The notes under the pieces: generated by a model | The model's database searches: none | The model's input: only the letters and a program-made list of their open reading frames with translations | What the model was told of the DNA's origin: nothing | Assembly (NCBI GenBank): GCA_023554435.1 | Contig: JAMJQV010000317.1 | Location: 1 to 5,848 of the forward strand | Length of the DNA stretch: 5,848 bases | Direction of reading: 5' to 3' | DNA from: Gemmatimonadota bacterium | Lineage (GTDB): Bacteria; Gemmatimonadota; Gemmatimonadetes; Palauibacterales; Palauibacteraceae | Position numbers and translations under genes: made by a program | Part shown: positions 1 to 5,103 of the stretch, piece by piece | Layout: each line of letters starts with the position of its first letter | How positions within the stretch are numbered: the first letter of the stretch is position 1

Positions 1-2
1 GC

Positions 3-38
3 CACGCGAGAGCATCTTCGGGAGATCCATTCCTGTGA
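3..38 (+). CDS. Possible C-terminal tail of an upstream gene (partial)
   Basis: Reading from base 3, the frame is open for eleven codons and ends at TGA 36-38. That stop overlaps the GTG start of the next gene as GTGA. Such 4-base stop/start overlaps are typical of co-translated neighbours, so an upstream gene of the same operon may end here. Only about 12 codons are visible, so the frame could be open by chance and the product cannot be named. Confidence 0.2.
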   Translation, partial: HARASSGDPFL

Positions 39-892
39 GCCGACGCAGGTTCTTCAGCCGGGAGGCCGTGTTCCTGGCAGCAGCGCTGACGGCGCTGTCA
101 GCCGGGTGTGCGAGCGCCCCTGGCGCCCGACCCAACCTGGACGCGACCCTCTGGGTTCAGACGGCCGCGGAATACGACGCCGTTGCTCGCTCCGTGTACG
201 TGGCGGCGCTCAGCGAACTGCCCGCGCTGCTCGCCGACTCCGCCCGAAGCGCGGTGCTGGAGCAAGTCGGGGACTTCTCGGCACTACCCCCCGCGGTGAT
301 CCTGGATGTCGACGAGACGGTCCTGGACAACTCGCCCTACCAGGCCCGGCTTCTTGTCTCCGGCGACTCGTACAGCAGCGATTCATGGGCCGCCTGGGTG
401 GACGAGCGCATTGCGGAGCCCGTTCCAGGCGCGCTGGAGTTCACTACCGGAGCAGAGGCGCTGGGGATCACGGTGTTCTACGTGACGAACCGGCGTGCCC
501 ACCAGGAACAGGCCACGCGAGACAACCTGGAGTCACTCGGCTTCCCGCTGCGCAGCGACATCGATGTCATTCTCACGCGCGGAGAGCAGCCGGATTGGGG
601 TCGGCCCAAGAGCGGCAGAAGACGGGTCGTAGCGGGTAGCCACCGTGTTCTGATGCTGGTGGGAGATGATCTGAATGATTTTGTAGATGTGGAGGGCCTG
701 ACGGTCGGCGGACGAGACGAGGTCGCACGGCGCCACACCGGGTACTGGGGCCACCGGTGGCGCATGCTGCCGAACCCCACCTACGGTTCCTGGGAGCGAG
801 CGCTGTTCGATTCGGACTATGGGCTGGACACGTCGGAGCGAACCGACCGGAAGGCGGAACACCTTGAACCGAGAGGTGAGAACCATGAATAG
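35..892 (+). CDS. HAD-superfamily lipoprotein acid phosphatase, e(P4)/class B-like family
   Basis: Predicted outer-membrane or periplasm-facing phosphatase of 285 residues. Members of the lipoprotein e(P4) family remove phosphate from nucleoside monophosphates and related esters outside the cytoplasm. The N-terminus is basic (MSRRR), then a hydrophobic stretch (about 11-22) and a lipobox LSAGC with Cys25 as the lipidation site. HAD motif I is DVDETVLDN (91-99), with Asp91 as expected nucleophile and Asp93 as acid/base. Motif II is the Thr in YVTNR (149-153). Lys192 in PKSGRR fits motif III, and GDDLNDF (210-216) is motif IV. The C-terminal LPNPTYGSWE (245-254) matches the conserved end of e(P4) proteins. 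Length is normal for the family. The start is GTG 35 with GGAG at 21-24 upstream. The last eight bases overlap the cytochrome gene. The family call is firm; the substrate is inferred. Confidence 0.9.
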   Translation: MSRRRFFSREAVFLAAALTALSAGCASAPGARPNLDATLWVQTAAEYDAVARSVYVAALSELPALLADSARSAVLEQVGDFSALPPAVILDVDETVLDNSPYQARLLVSGDSYSSDSWAAWVDERIAEPVPGALEFTTGAEALGITVFYVTNRRAHQEQATRDNLESLGFPLRSDIDVILTRGEQPDWGRPKSGRRRVVAGSHRVLMLVGDDLNDFVDVEGLTVGGRDEVARRHTGYWGHRWRMLPNPTYGSWERALFDSDYGLDTSERTDRKAEHLEPRGENHE

Positions 893-1361
893 GACTCTGG
901 CGGGACTGTTGGTCGTCCTGCTTTTCGGACTCACGGCCTGTGGAGGCGGTGAGACGGACGAGATGCCCGCGGTCGACACGGAAGCCGCCCTGCGCGCAGC
1001 ACGCGCGGACTCCGTGGCCCAGGCAGCCGAGATGTACCAACCAGCCGTCTTCGACACGCTGACATGGGAAAGCGACAACGCGCGTTGGGAGCGAGGCGGG
1101 GTGGTGTGGGCCTTCACCTGCCAGAGATGTCATGGAGCGGATGGAGCGGGGAAGGGCGAAGACGCTGTGACGTTCGACATCGAGGTGCCGGACCTGACGG
1201 CCGCCGACTGGCCTTACGCGGACGATCTGCCGGCAATCCGCGAACGCATCTTCGTCGGACACGAGACCGAGATGCCGAGTATGGGCCTGATCGGTCTCGC
1301 ATACTCGGATGTGGACGCGTCGGCTCACTACATCAACGACCTCCTCCGCTCCAGCGAGTAG
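885..1361 (+). CDS. Small lipoprotein class I cytochrome c
   Basis: A 158-residue electron-transfer protein, predicted to be anchored by lipid on the outer face of a membrane. The signal peptide (1-18) ends in the lipobox LTAC, with Cys19 as the lipidated residue. An acidic/Ala-rich linker follows. The single haem-attachment motif is CQRCH (79-83), followed by GADGAGKG, typical of class I cytochromes c. The distal ligand is probably Met130 or Met133 in EMPSMG. The C-terminal helix (about 139-155, YSDVDASAHYINDLL) resembles the last helix of the cytochrome c fold. I chose ATG 885 because it directly precedes the signal peptide and has AGGTGAG at 874-880. A longer in-frame start at 819 would put 22 charged residues before the signal. 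The 8-base overlap with the phosphatase suggests translational coupling. The redox partner is unknown. Confidence 0.88.
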   Translation: MNRTLAGLLVVLLFGLTACGGGETDEMPAVDTEAALRAARADSVAQAAEMYQPAVFDTLTWESDNARWERGGVVWAFTCQRCHGADGAGKGEDAVTFDIEVPDLTAADWPYADDLPAIRERIFVGHETEMPSMGLIGLAYSDVDASAHYINDLLRSSE

Positions 1362-1388
1362 TCTCGGCGGCTGACCGTGGTGTCGGGA

Positions 1389-1422
1389 AAAGGGGGGCGA
1401 CCTACAAGGCTCGTCCCCCTTT
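1389..1422 (+). terminator. Stem-loop terminator after the cytochrome gene
   Basis: The arms 1389-1400 (AAAGGGGGGCGA) and 1411-1422 (TCGTCCCCCTTT) pair over 12 bp with one G-U pair and a 10-base loop. It lies 27 bases after the cytochrome stop codon. The downstream arm ends in TTT and continues CTGTATTAT, so the U-tract is short and interrupted. It is probably an intrinsic terminator ending the phosphatase-cytochrome transcript. Confidence 0.7.
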
Positions 1423-1425
1423 CTG

Positions 1426-1431
1426 TATTAT
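1426..1431 (+). promoter_or_regulatory. Possible -10 box for the CBS-domain gene
   Basis: TATTAT preceded by TG (1424-1425) resembles a sigma70 -10 element. It would place the transcript start near 1438, leaving a leader of about 46 bases before ATG 1484. No convincing -35 lies 16-18 bases upstream, because that interval is the terminator stem. The call rests on the -10 alone and on the need for a promoter after the terminator. Confidence 0.35.
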
Positions 1432-1483
1432 GGTGTGGGACGGTCACGACGAGCCCGCTACACGAGAAGAACAGGGAGGACGC

Positions 1484-1918
1484 ATGAGGATACGCGAAGT
1501 ACTGGATCGCAAGGGAGGCTCGGTGGTCACCATTGAGCCTGACCGAACCGTGCACGACGCGATGCGCATCCTCGTTGAGAACAACATCGGTTCGGTCATC
1601 GTCACTCATGATGGGAGCACCGTCGGCATCCTGACGGAGCGAGACGTGTTGCGCCTCGGCGCCGAGGCCCCCGAGGCCCTGTCGACGACCCTGGTTGGCG
1701 AGGCCATGACCAGAGAACTCGTGGTCGGAGTGGCCGAGGACCTGGTGGAATACGCCGCCGGCGTGATGACCTCGAACCGGATTCGGCACCTCCCCATAGT
1801 GGATGGGGAGCGACTTACGGGGGTCCTGTCCATCGGGGACGTCGTCAACGCGTTGAAGCAGGAAAAGGAAGTCGAGAATCGGTACTTGCGCGACTACATC
1901 CAGGGGGCGGTCCGCTAG
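1484..1918 (+). CDS. Stand-alone tandem CBS-domain protein
   Basis: A 144-residue cytoplasmic protein made almost entirely of two CBS domains. CBS1 spans about 8-62 and includes TVHDAMRILVENNIGSVIV and the GILTERDVLR signature (48-57). CBS2 spans about 75-127 and includes the matching RHLPIVDGERLTGVLSIGDVV (101-121). A charged tail follows (EKEVENRYLRDYIQG). Paired CBS domains form a Bateman module that commonly binds AMP, ATP, S-adenosylmethionine or related adenosyl ligands. Stand-alone members are usually regulators or sensors without an enzyme domain of their own. The start is ATG 1484 with a strong Shine-Dalgarno AGGGAGGA at 1473-1480. The frame stays open upstream to 1064, but that part overlaps the cytochrome and terminator. 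No membrane segment or partner gene is visible, so its target is unknown. Confidence 0.88.
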   Translation: MRIREVLDRKGGSVVTIEPDRTVHDAMRILVENNIGSVIVTHDGSTVGILTERDVLRLGAEAPEALSTTLVGEAMTRELVVGVAEDLVEYAAGVMTSNRIRHLPIVDGERLTGVLSIGDVVNALKQEKEVENRYLRDYIQGAVR

Positions 1919-1935
1919 CGATCAGAGCCGCGGCA

Positions 1936-2433
1936 TCAACTCAGCTCTGTGAACCGATACACGATGTAGCTCTTACCGGGCGGGACATCCACGTCGACGT
2001 ACCCGGACTCGACGAGCTTCTTCAGTTCGGCTTCCACTTCGCTGAAAGTCGCGCCCGTCGCGGCCACCCCGTCGGTGACGGAGATCGCTCCCCCATGAGT
2101 CACCGCCGCATCCAGAAGCTGATGACGAAGAGGCTTGCCGACGCTGACGGGCGCCGGGGTCATCTGGCTCATCAGCTGGCCCACGACGCGAGGGTGAGGC
2201 AGGTACCCCTCCCGGATGTTCGCATCCTGAACCAGGGACTTCATCCGAAACAGGTCGACGAACTGCCCGATTCCGAAGAGTCCGAACGTCAGCAGATACA
2301 GGATCCCGGTGCCATACCTGCCGAGATAGATCCGGTGTATGCCGGCAAGCCCTACGAATGCGAGGCACCAGAGGGCATACCCGAGCCCTTCCCGGTATGA
2401 CCCCTCGCCGGACTGGGAGACCAGATCGTTCAC
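1936..2433 (-). CDS. TM2-domain membrane protein with winged-helix-like C-terminus
   Basis: A 165-residue protein. Residues 15-64 are a TM2 domain: two hydrophobic segments (about 17-31 and 43-61) joined by a short turn containing GIHRIYLGRYGTG, followed by FGIGQFVDLFRM. The family is widespread and its function is mostly unknown. The C-terminal part (about 100-164) looks like a small winged helix, with a helix LRHQLLDAAVTHGG, then TFSEVEAELKKLVESGYVDVDV and a strand-rich end. That pattern resembles MarR/PadR-type folds, but I cannot confirm DNA binding. The start is GTG (bases 2433-2431) with a purine-rich AAAGAGAGA just upstream. It lies 138 bases downstream of ychF on the same strand and converges on the CBS gene with only 17 bases between the stop codons. 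Confidence 0.82.
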   Translation of the reverse strand: MNDLVSQSGEGSYREGLGYALWCLAFVGLAGIHRIYLGRYGTGILYLLTFGLFGIGQFVDLFRMKSLVQDANIREGYLPHPRVVGQLMSQMTPAPVSVGKPLRHQLLDAAVTHGGAISVTDGVAATGATFSEVEAELKKLVESGYVDVDVPPGKSYIVYRFTELS

Positions 2434-2451
2434 TTCCGTCTCTCTTTACGG

Positions 2452-2457
2452 TGTATA
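2452..2457 (-). promoter_or_regulatory. Possible -10 box for the TM2-domain gene
   Basis: On the minus strand TATACA lies about 19 bases before the GTG start, implying a transcript start near 2445 and a short leader carrying the purine-rich ribosome-binding region. There is no good -35. The would-be spacer is filled by two CAGTGA repeats, so an activator-dependent promoter is conceivable. The evidence is weak. Confidence 0.3.
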
Positions 2458-2463
2458 GTCACT

Positions 2464-2519
2464 GCTTTCACTGCCACCCTAGTACGCGCCGTGGACGCTC
2501 GAGGTTTCGCAGTGAAAGC
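2464..2519. repeat. 11-bp perfect inverted repeat between ychF and the TM2 gene
   Basis: GCTTTCACTGC at 2464-2474 is the exact reverse complement of 2509-2519, with 34 bases between. TCACTG also occurs at 2459-2464 and 2468-2473, and its complement at 2510-2515. CTGCCACCC is repeated directly at 2471-2479 and 2525-2533. No run of T follows the stem on the minus strand, so it is a poor intrinsic terminator. An operator pair or an RNA fold after ychF is an alternative. Confidence 0.6.
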
Positions 2520-2571
2520 TAACCCTGCCACCCCTCGCCGGCCATTGAGCAGAGCCACTCGGAGAATCGAC

Positions 2572-3675
2572 TCAGGCGGACGTTCGGAAAAGAAGAATGT
2601 CGCCGTCTCTGACCTCGTAGTCCTTGCCCTCGGCCCGTATGAGGCCCTTCTCCCTCGCGACCTTGTACGACCCGATGTCACGGAAGTCATCGAACGCGAT
2701 GGTCTCCGCCCGAATGAAGCACCGCTCGAAGTCCGTGTGTACCCGGCCAGCGGCCTCTGGCGCCAGCGCCCCGGACCGTAGAGTCCACGCCCTGACTTCG
2801 GTGTCTCCGATCGTGAAGAACGTCTGCAGGCCCAGGAGTCGGAATCCGGCCCGGACGAGTCGGGCCAGGCCACTCTCGGCCATACCGTGCTCGGAGAGGA
2901 ACTCGCCCCTCTCCTCAGGTTCAAGAGCCAGCAGCTCCGCCTCGAGGCTGGCGCACACTTCGACGACTTCAGCCTCCGGATCGTAGGTCGCCACCGCATC
3001 TCTGAGCTTCAGCGTATGCGGGGATCCCAACTCCAGCTCGTGCTCATCCACGTTGGCGACGTAGAGGACCGGTTTCCGGGTGAGCAGGCCCAGCGACCGA
3101 ATGAGCCGGTCCTCCTCGGCGTTCATCTCCACCCGACGGGCGGGAGTACCGGCATCCAGCGCGTCCCGGAGACGCCGCAAGGCTCTGGCGAACAGAGCCC
3201 CCTCCTTGTCCCCACTGCGCTCCCTTCGCTCAGCCTTGTCCAGAGCCCTGAGGACCATCTCGAGGTCCGACAGCTCCAGCTCCAGCTCCACCACTTCGCG
3301 GTCCGCGCTCGGGTTCTCGAGGTCGCCGGTCGCGACCACCGCGGGATCGTCGAAGCAGCGAACGACGTGCGCGATCGCGTCCACCTCTCGAATGTGCTGG
3401 AGGAACTTGTTGCCCAGACCCTCCCCTCGCGACGCTCCGGCCACCAGCCCGGCAATGTCCACGAACTCGACCACGTTGGGGACGACTCGCGGGGGTTTGA
3501 CGATCTCAGCCAGGATGCCGAGTCGCCGATCGGGTACCTCCACGACTCCGACATTCGGGTCGATCGTGCAGAACGGGTAGTTTTCGGCCGGGACGGCGAC
3601 CGAGGTCAGCGCTTGGAACAGGGTGGACTTGCCGACGTTGGGTAGCCCTACGATGCCAATCGATAGCTTCGACAT
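2572..3675 (-). CDS. ychF: Ribosome-associated, redox-regulated ATPase YchF (OLA1/Obg family)
   Basis: A 367-residue TRAFAC-class P-loop protein, close to the usual length of about 363. The P-loop is GLPNVGKST (10-18) and switch II is DIAGL (73-77). The NVDE at 208-211 replaces the canonical NKxD; in this family that change favours ATP over GTP. Leu77 occupies the position of the usual catalytic Gln, as expected for a HAS-type NTPase. Cys36 in NYPFCT aligns with the redox-sensitive Cys35 of the E. coli protein. A coiled-coil-rich insertion spans about 124-180. A TGS domain at about 283-366 begins QTFFTIGDTEVRAWT. YchF binds ribosomes and is linked to stress and translation control. The start ATG (3675-3673) matches the family N-terminus, although no clear Shine-Dalgarno precedes it. 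Confidence 0.97.
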   Translation of the reverse strand: MSKLSIGIVGLPNVGKSTLFQALTSVAVPAENYPFCTIDPNVGVVEVPDRRLGILAEIVKPPRVVPNVVEFVDIAGLVAGASRGEGLGNKFLQHIREVDAIAHVVRCFDDPAVVATGDLENPSADREVVELELELSDLEMVLRALDKAERRERSGDKEGALFARALRRLRDALDAGTPARRVEMNAEEDRLIRSLGLLTRKPVLYVANVDEHELELGSPHTLKLRDAVATYDPEAEVVEVCASLEAELLALEPEERGEFLSEHGMAESGLARLVRAGFRLLGLQTFFTIGDTEVRAWTLRSGALAPEAAGRVHTDFERCFIRAETIAFDDFRDIGSYKVAREKGLIRAEGKDYEVRDGDILLFRTSA

Positions 3676-3788
3676 ATATGGTCAGTGACGCCTATTCATA
3701 TGACTCGCCAGGAAGTCTCCGGCCCCGGGAACGGCAGCGGCCGTTGGATCGAGCCGAAGATAGCACCGGGAGTCGGAAGGGGAAGTGC

Positions 3789-3816
3789 TTGCCGCATCGC
3801 CCGACTCGACTACATT
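3789..3816 (+). promoter_or_regulatory. Likely sigma70-type promoter of tRNA-His
   Basis: TTGCCG (3789-3794) and TACATT (3811-3816) are 16 bases apart. They would start transcription near 3823, about ten bases before the tRNA. The rest of 3676-3788 has no coding or RNA feature that I can support. It must hold the divergent ychF promoter, but no clear -10/-35 pair stands out there. Confidence 0.45.
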
Positions 3817-3833
3817 GTCGTGCGCTGTACCAT

Positions 3834-3908
3834 GGTGGGCGTAGCTCAGGCGGTTAGAGCGCCAGGTTGTGGCCCTGGAGGTCGCGGGTTCGAATCCCGT
3901 CGCTCACC
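3834..3908 (+). tRNA. tRNA-His (anticodon GTG)
   Basis: The cloverleaf folds completely. The acceptor is GTGGGCG (3835-3841) with CGCTCAC (3901-3907) and one G-U pair. The D-stem is GCTC/GAGC. The anticodon stem CCAGG/CCTGG closes a loop TTGTGGC that reads GTG. The T-arm is GCGGG-TTCGAAT-CCCGT. An encoded G at 3834 sits at position -1 opposite discriminator C73 (3908), the identity signature of bacterial tRNA-His. The next bases are CT, so the CCA end is not encoded and must be added after transcription. Confidence 0.97.
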
Positions 3909-3910
3909 CT
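3891..3910 (+). repeat. Direct repeat, copy 1: 3' end of tRNA-His
   Basis: These 20 bases run from the T-loop through the discriminator to two bases past the tRNA. They are identical to 4012-4031. The identity starts at the CGAAT of the T-loop and stops just after CCCT. Bases on both sides of the two copies differ. Confidence 0.9.
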
Positions 3911-4005
3911 GTCAGGATAGGCGAACCGGTCGCCGGGATTCGAGACTATCGCCTCGGGGTCGCGGGTAGTCCGCTCGCCCGGCTCGAGGAATGTCTCGCT
4001 TCGCT

Positions 4006-4036
4006 CGACGGCGAATCCCGTCGCTCACCCTTTCTT
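4006..4036 (+). terminator. Possible terminator of tRNA-His, built on the repeated tRNA tail
   Basis: CGACGG (4006-4011) pairs with CCGTCG (4018-4023) around a 6-base loop CGAATC. A pyrimidine run with TTTCTT (4031-4036) follows eight bases later. The downstream arm lies inside the duplicated tRNA tail. The gap between stem and T-run is longer than in a standard intrinsic terminator, so this is tentative. No better terminator is visible after the tRNA. Confidence 0.3.
4012..4031 (+). repeat. Direct repeat, copy 2: displaced tRNA-His 3' end
   Basis: An exact 20-base copy of 3891-3910, 121 bases downstream. It carries half of the T-loop, the 3' arm of the T-stem, the 3' acceptor strand and the discriminator. 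No matching 5' tRNA half precedes it, so it is not a second tRNA gene. It may mark an old integration or recombination at the tRNA, or a local duplication. Confidence 0.9.
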
Positions 4037-4165
4037 CCGCGCGGTATAGGGCTGCTGGGCTCGCAGGTTGCGCGTGTTGCCGCGGCCGCGTCGTGACACG
4101 GTCGCGGTGTGGCCGGCCACGATGGTTCCGCTCACCCTCCAACCACAACCAAACCCGGAAGGCGA

Positions 4166-4723
4166 ATGCGCGCAGCTCGAACCCCGGCTCGTACAGTCCT
4201 CATGGTCCTCATCCTCTCCATATGTGCGTGCGGTGGAGACGACTCCTCGGCACCCGGCGAAGAGACCCCGTACATCGTTGGCTCCTACCAGGGGGCCTGG
4301 CATTCCATACTCGCCTACGCTCCTCCCGGAGACGATCAGGACGTCGTCTGTCCGGGAGCGTTGTCCGTCGACTCGCAGGGCCCGAACGGCACGTTCACGG
4401 GGGCGTGGACGCAGCGGAGCGCGGGAGAGAACTGCAACGAGGTATCCGGAACGCTGTCCGGAATCGTCAGTCCGGGCGGTGCCGTCACCGTCGTGAGCCT
4501 CAGCGTCGATGGCGGGGGCTCGGGAACCACCCTCGAGGAACTGACGGACGGAAACTGTGTGGCCACCCGACGGGATGACGCCTACAGGGGGTCGGCCGAC
4601 GGCACCGCGTTCGAGATTTCCTATGCAATCAGCGGAGATTGCGGCGCAGGCACGGAGGTCAGTTGGGTCACGGTCTTCTCGGGGACGCTGGGTTCGAGCC
4701 CCTCCGAAGCTCCCGTTCCGTGA
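4166..4723 (+). CDS. Unrecognised secreted lipoprotein
   Basis: A 185-residue protein of a family I do not recognise. The N-terminus is a lipoprotein signal: RAARTPAR, a hydrophobic core VLMVLILSI, then CAC with Cys22 as the most likely lipidated residue, followed by GGDDSS. The mature part is rich in Gly, Ser and Thr with a G-x-aromatic/Leu-x-G pattern: GSYQGAW (39-45), GTFTGAW (75-81) and GTLSGIV (95-101). This suggests a beta-sandwich or small barrel on the cell surface. Four other cysteines (62, 90, 131, 159) could form two disulfides. I chose ATG 4166 because it begins the signal peptide and has GGAAGG at 4157-4162; an upstream GTG at 4109 would add 19 residues ahead of the signal. It stands alone between tRNA-His and the rRNA promoters. 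No function can be assigned. Confidence 0.72.
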   Translation: MRAARTPARTVLMVLILSICACGGDDSSAPGEETPYIVGSYQGAWHSILAYAPPGDDQDVVCPGALSVDSQGPNGTFTGAWTQRSAGENCNEVSGTLSGIVSPGGAVTVVSLSVDGGGSGTTLEELTDGNCVATRRDDAYRGSADGTAFEISYAISGDCGAGTEVSWVTVFSGTLGSSPSEAPVP

Positions 4724-4761
4724 GAGGTTGAGACAGTCGCCAGGGGCTCGCTGACGAGGGC

Positions 4762-4790
4762 TTGTGCTTCGATTCACAACTCCGTATAAT
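4762..4790 (+). promoter_or_regulatory. rrn promoter P1
   Basis: TTGTGC (4762-4767), a 17-base spacer and a perfect TATAAT (4785-4790). The predicted start is near 4797. The discriminator after the -10 is CGCGGCCG. GC-rich discriminators are associated with stringent control of rRNA promoters in well-studied bacteria. TTGTG (4762-4766) and CACAA (4775-4779) form a small inverted repeat over the -35 and the spacer. It lies 38 bases after the lipoprotein stop codon. Confidence 0.8.
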
Positions 4791-4843
4791 CGCGGCCGTT
4801 CGGCACCCCGAACAGGCTCCGAAACGACCTGACGGGGCAGGGG

Positions 4844-4872
4844 TTGACACCCCAAAAGCCTTATGGTAGTAT
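4844..4872 (+). promoter_or_regulatory. rrn promoter P2
   Basis: A perfect -35 TTGACA (4844-4849), a 17-base spacer and TAGTAT (4867-4872), with the predicted start near 4879. It is 82 bases downstream of P1, the tandem arrangement common for rRNA operons. The -35 sits inside GGGGT-TGAC-ACCCC (4840-4853), a perfect 5-bp inverted repeat. Confidence 0.85.
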
Positions 4873-4887
4873 ACGTGCTCCGCGCGA

Positions 4888-4930
4888 GACGTGGCGCAGT
4901 ATCCACGTCCGGGCGGTTGCTTTTTGAAAA
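4888..4930 (+). promoter_or_regulatory. boxB-boxA antitermination site in the rRNA leader
   Basis: GACGTGG (4888-4894) and CCACGTC (4903-4909) form a perfect 7-bp hairpin with an 8-base loop, a boxB-like element. Nine bases later TGCTTTTTGAAAA (4918-4930) resembles the boxA consensus TGCTCTTTAACA that binds NusB/S10 in E. coli. Order and distance from P2 match known rrn leaders. The role, preventing early Rho-dependent termination, is inferred from that resemblance. Confidence 0.6.
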
Positions 4931-4956
4931 GATGGTGTGAGTGGCGTGTGGGCCTC

Positions 4957-4984
4957 GAGACGCGAGTTTCACTTCTCGCGTTTC
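4957..4984 (+). other. Stable hairpin in the rRNA leader
   Basis: GAGACGCGAG (4957-4966) pairs with CTCGCGTTTC (4975-4984) over 10 bp with one G-U pair and the loop TTTCACTT. No T-run follows, so it is unlikely to terminate transcription. It may be a precursor folding or processing element. Confidence 0.55.
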
Positions 4985-5008
4985 TATGAGGAATCAAAGT
5001 GAATTTCC

Positions 5009-5046
5009 GAACGCAGTGATCGACCGAAAGGTCGAAACCAGCGTTC
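5009..5046 (+). other. GNRA-capped leader hairpin inside a second stem
   Basis: CGACC-GAAA-GGTCG (5021-5034) is a hairpin with a GNRA tetraloop. It is enclosed by an outer 6-bp stem GAACGC (5009-5014) with GCGTTC (5041-5046). A further small CCGG-TTTGA-CCGG hairpin follows at 5069-5081. These are likely structural parts of the 16S precursor leader. Confidence 0.5.
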
Positions 5047-5094
5047 CAGAGTCAAAAGGGTGCTTAGACCGGTTTGACCGGCATAGGTATCCGA

Positions 5095-5103
5095 GCTCTT
5101 TCA
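5095..5103 (+). promoter_or_regulatory. Second boxA-like element next to 16S
   Basis: GCTCTTTCA matches the core of boxA (TGCTCTTTA) better than the upstream copy does, but it lies only a few bases before the mature 16S end. It may be a second antitermination site or a chance match. Confidence 0.35.

Larger units (their letters stand above)
3909..4165. other. Non-coding region between tRNA-His and the lipoprotein gene
   Basis: These 257 bases contain no gene I can support. Reading frames across them are Arg-, Ser- and Pro-rich with no domain or signal. The region holds the second copy of the tRNA 3' end (4012-4031) and a 10-base third match, CGCTCACCCT, at 4129-4138. It also repeats GGTCGCGGGT of the tRNA (3880-3889) at 3958-3967. 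A small hairpin GGCGA-ACCGG-TCGCC lies at 3920-3934, right after the tRNA. There is no integrase or transposase. Confidence 0.6.

Noticed and set aside
573..1328. A 251-codon open frame on the minus strand opposite the phosphatase and cytochrome genes
   Set aside because: It spans two well-supported genes antisense, has a biased His/Arg/Pro composition and no motif.
1923..1949. CAGAGC/GCTCTG stem with a 15-base loop between the convergent CBS and TM2 genes
   Set aside because: Only 6 bp, with no T-run on either side and partly inside the TM2 coding end. It is too weak to call a bidirectional terminator.
2887..3645. A 252-codon open frame on the plus strand opposite ychF
   Set aside because: It is an exact antisense shadow of the highly conserved ychF and shows no recognisable domain.
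3955..4029. A second tRNA ending at the repeated 3' tail
   Set aside because: The upstream 75 bases do not form acceptor, D or anticodon stems; only the 3' tail is tRNA-like.
4025..4972. A 315-codon open frame on the minus strand across the lipoprotein gene and rrn promoters
   Set aside because: It is Arg/Ser/Pro-rich with no domain, signal or ribosome-binding site. It runs antisense to a gene with a clear signal peptide and through two strong promoters; long chance frames are common in GC-rich DNA.
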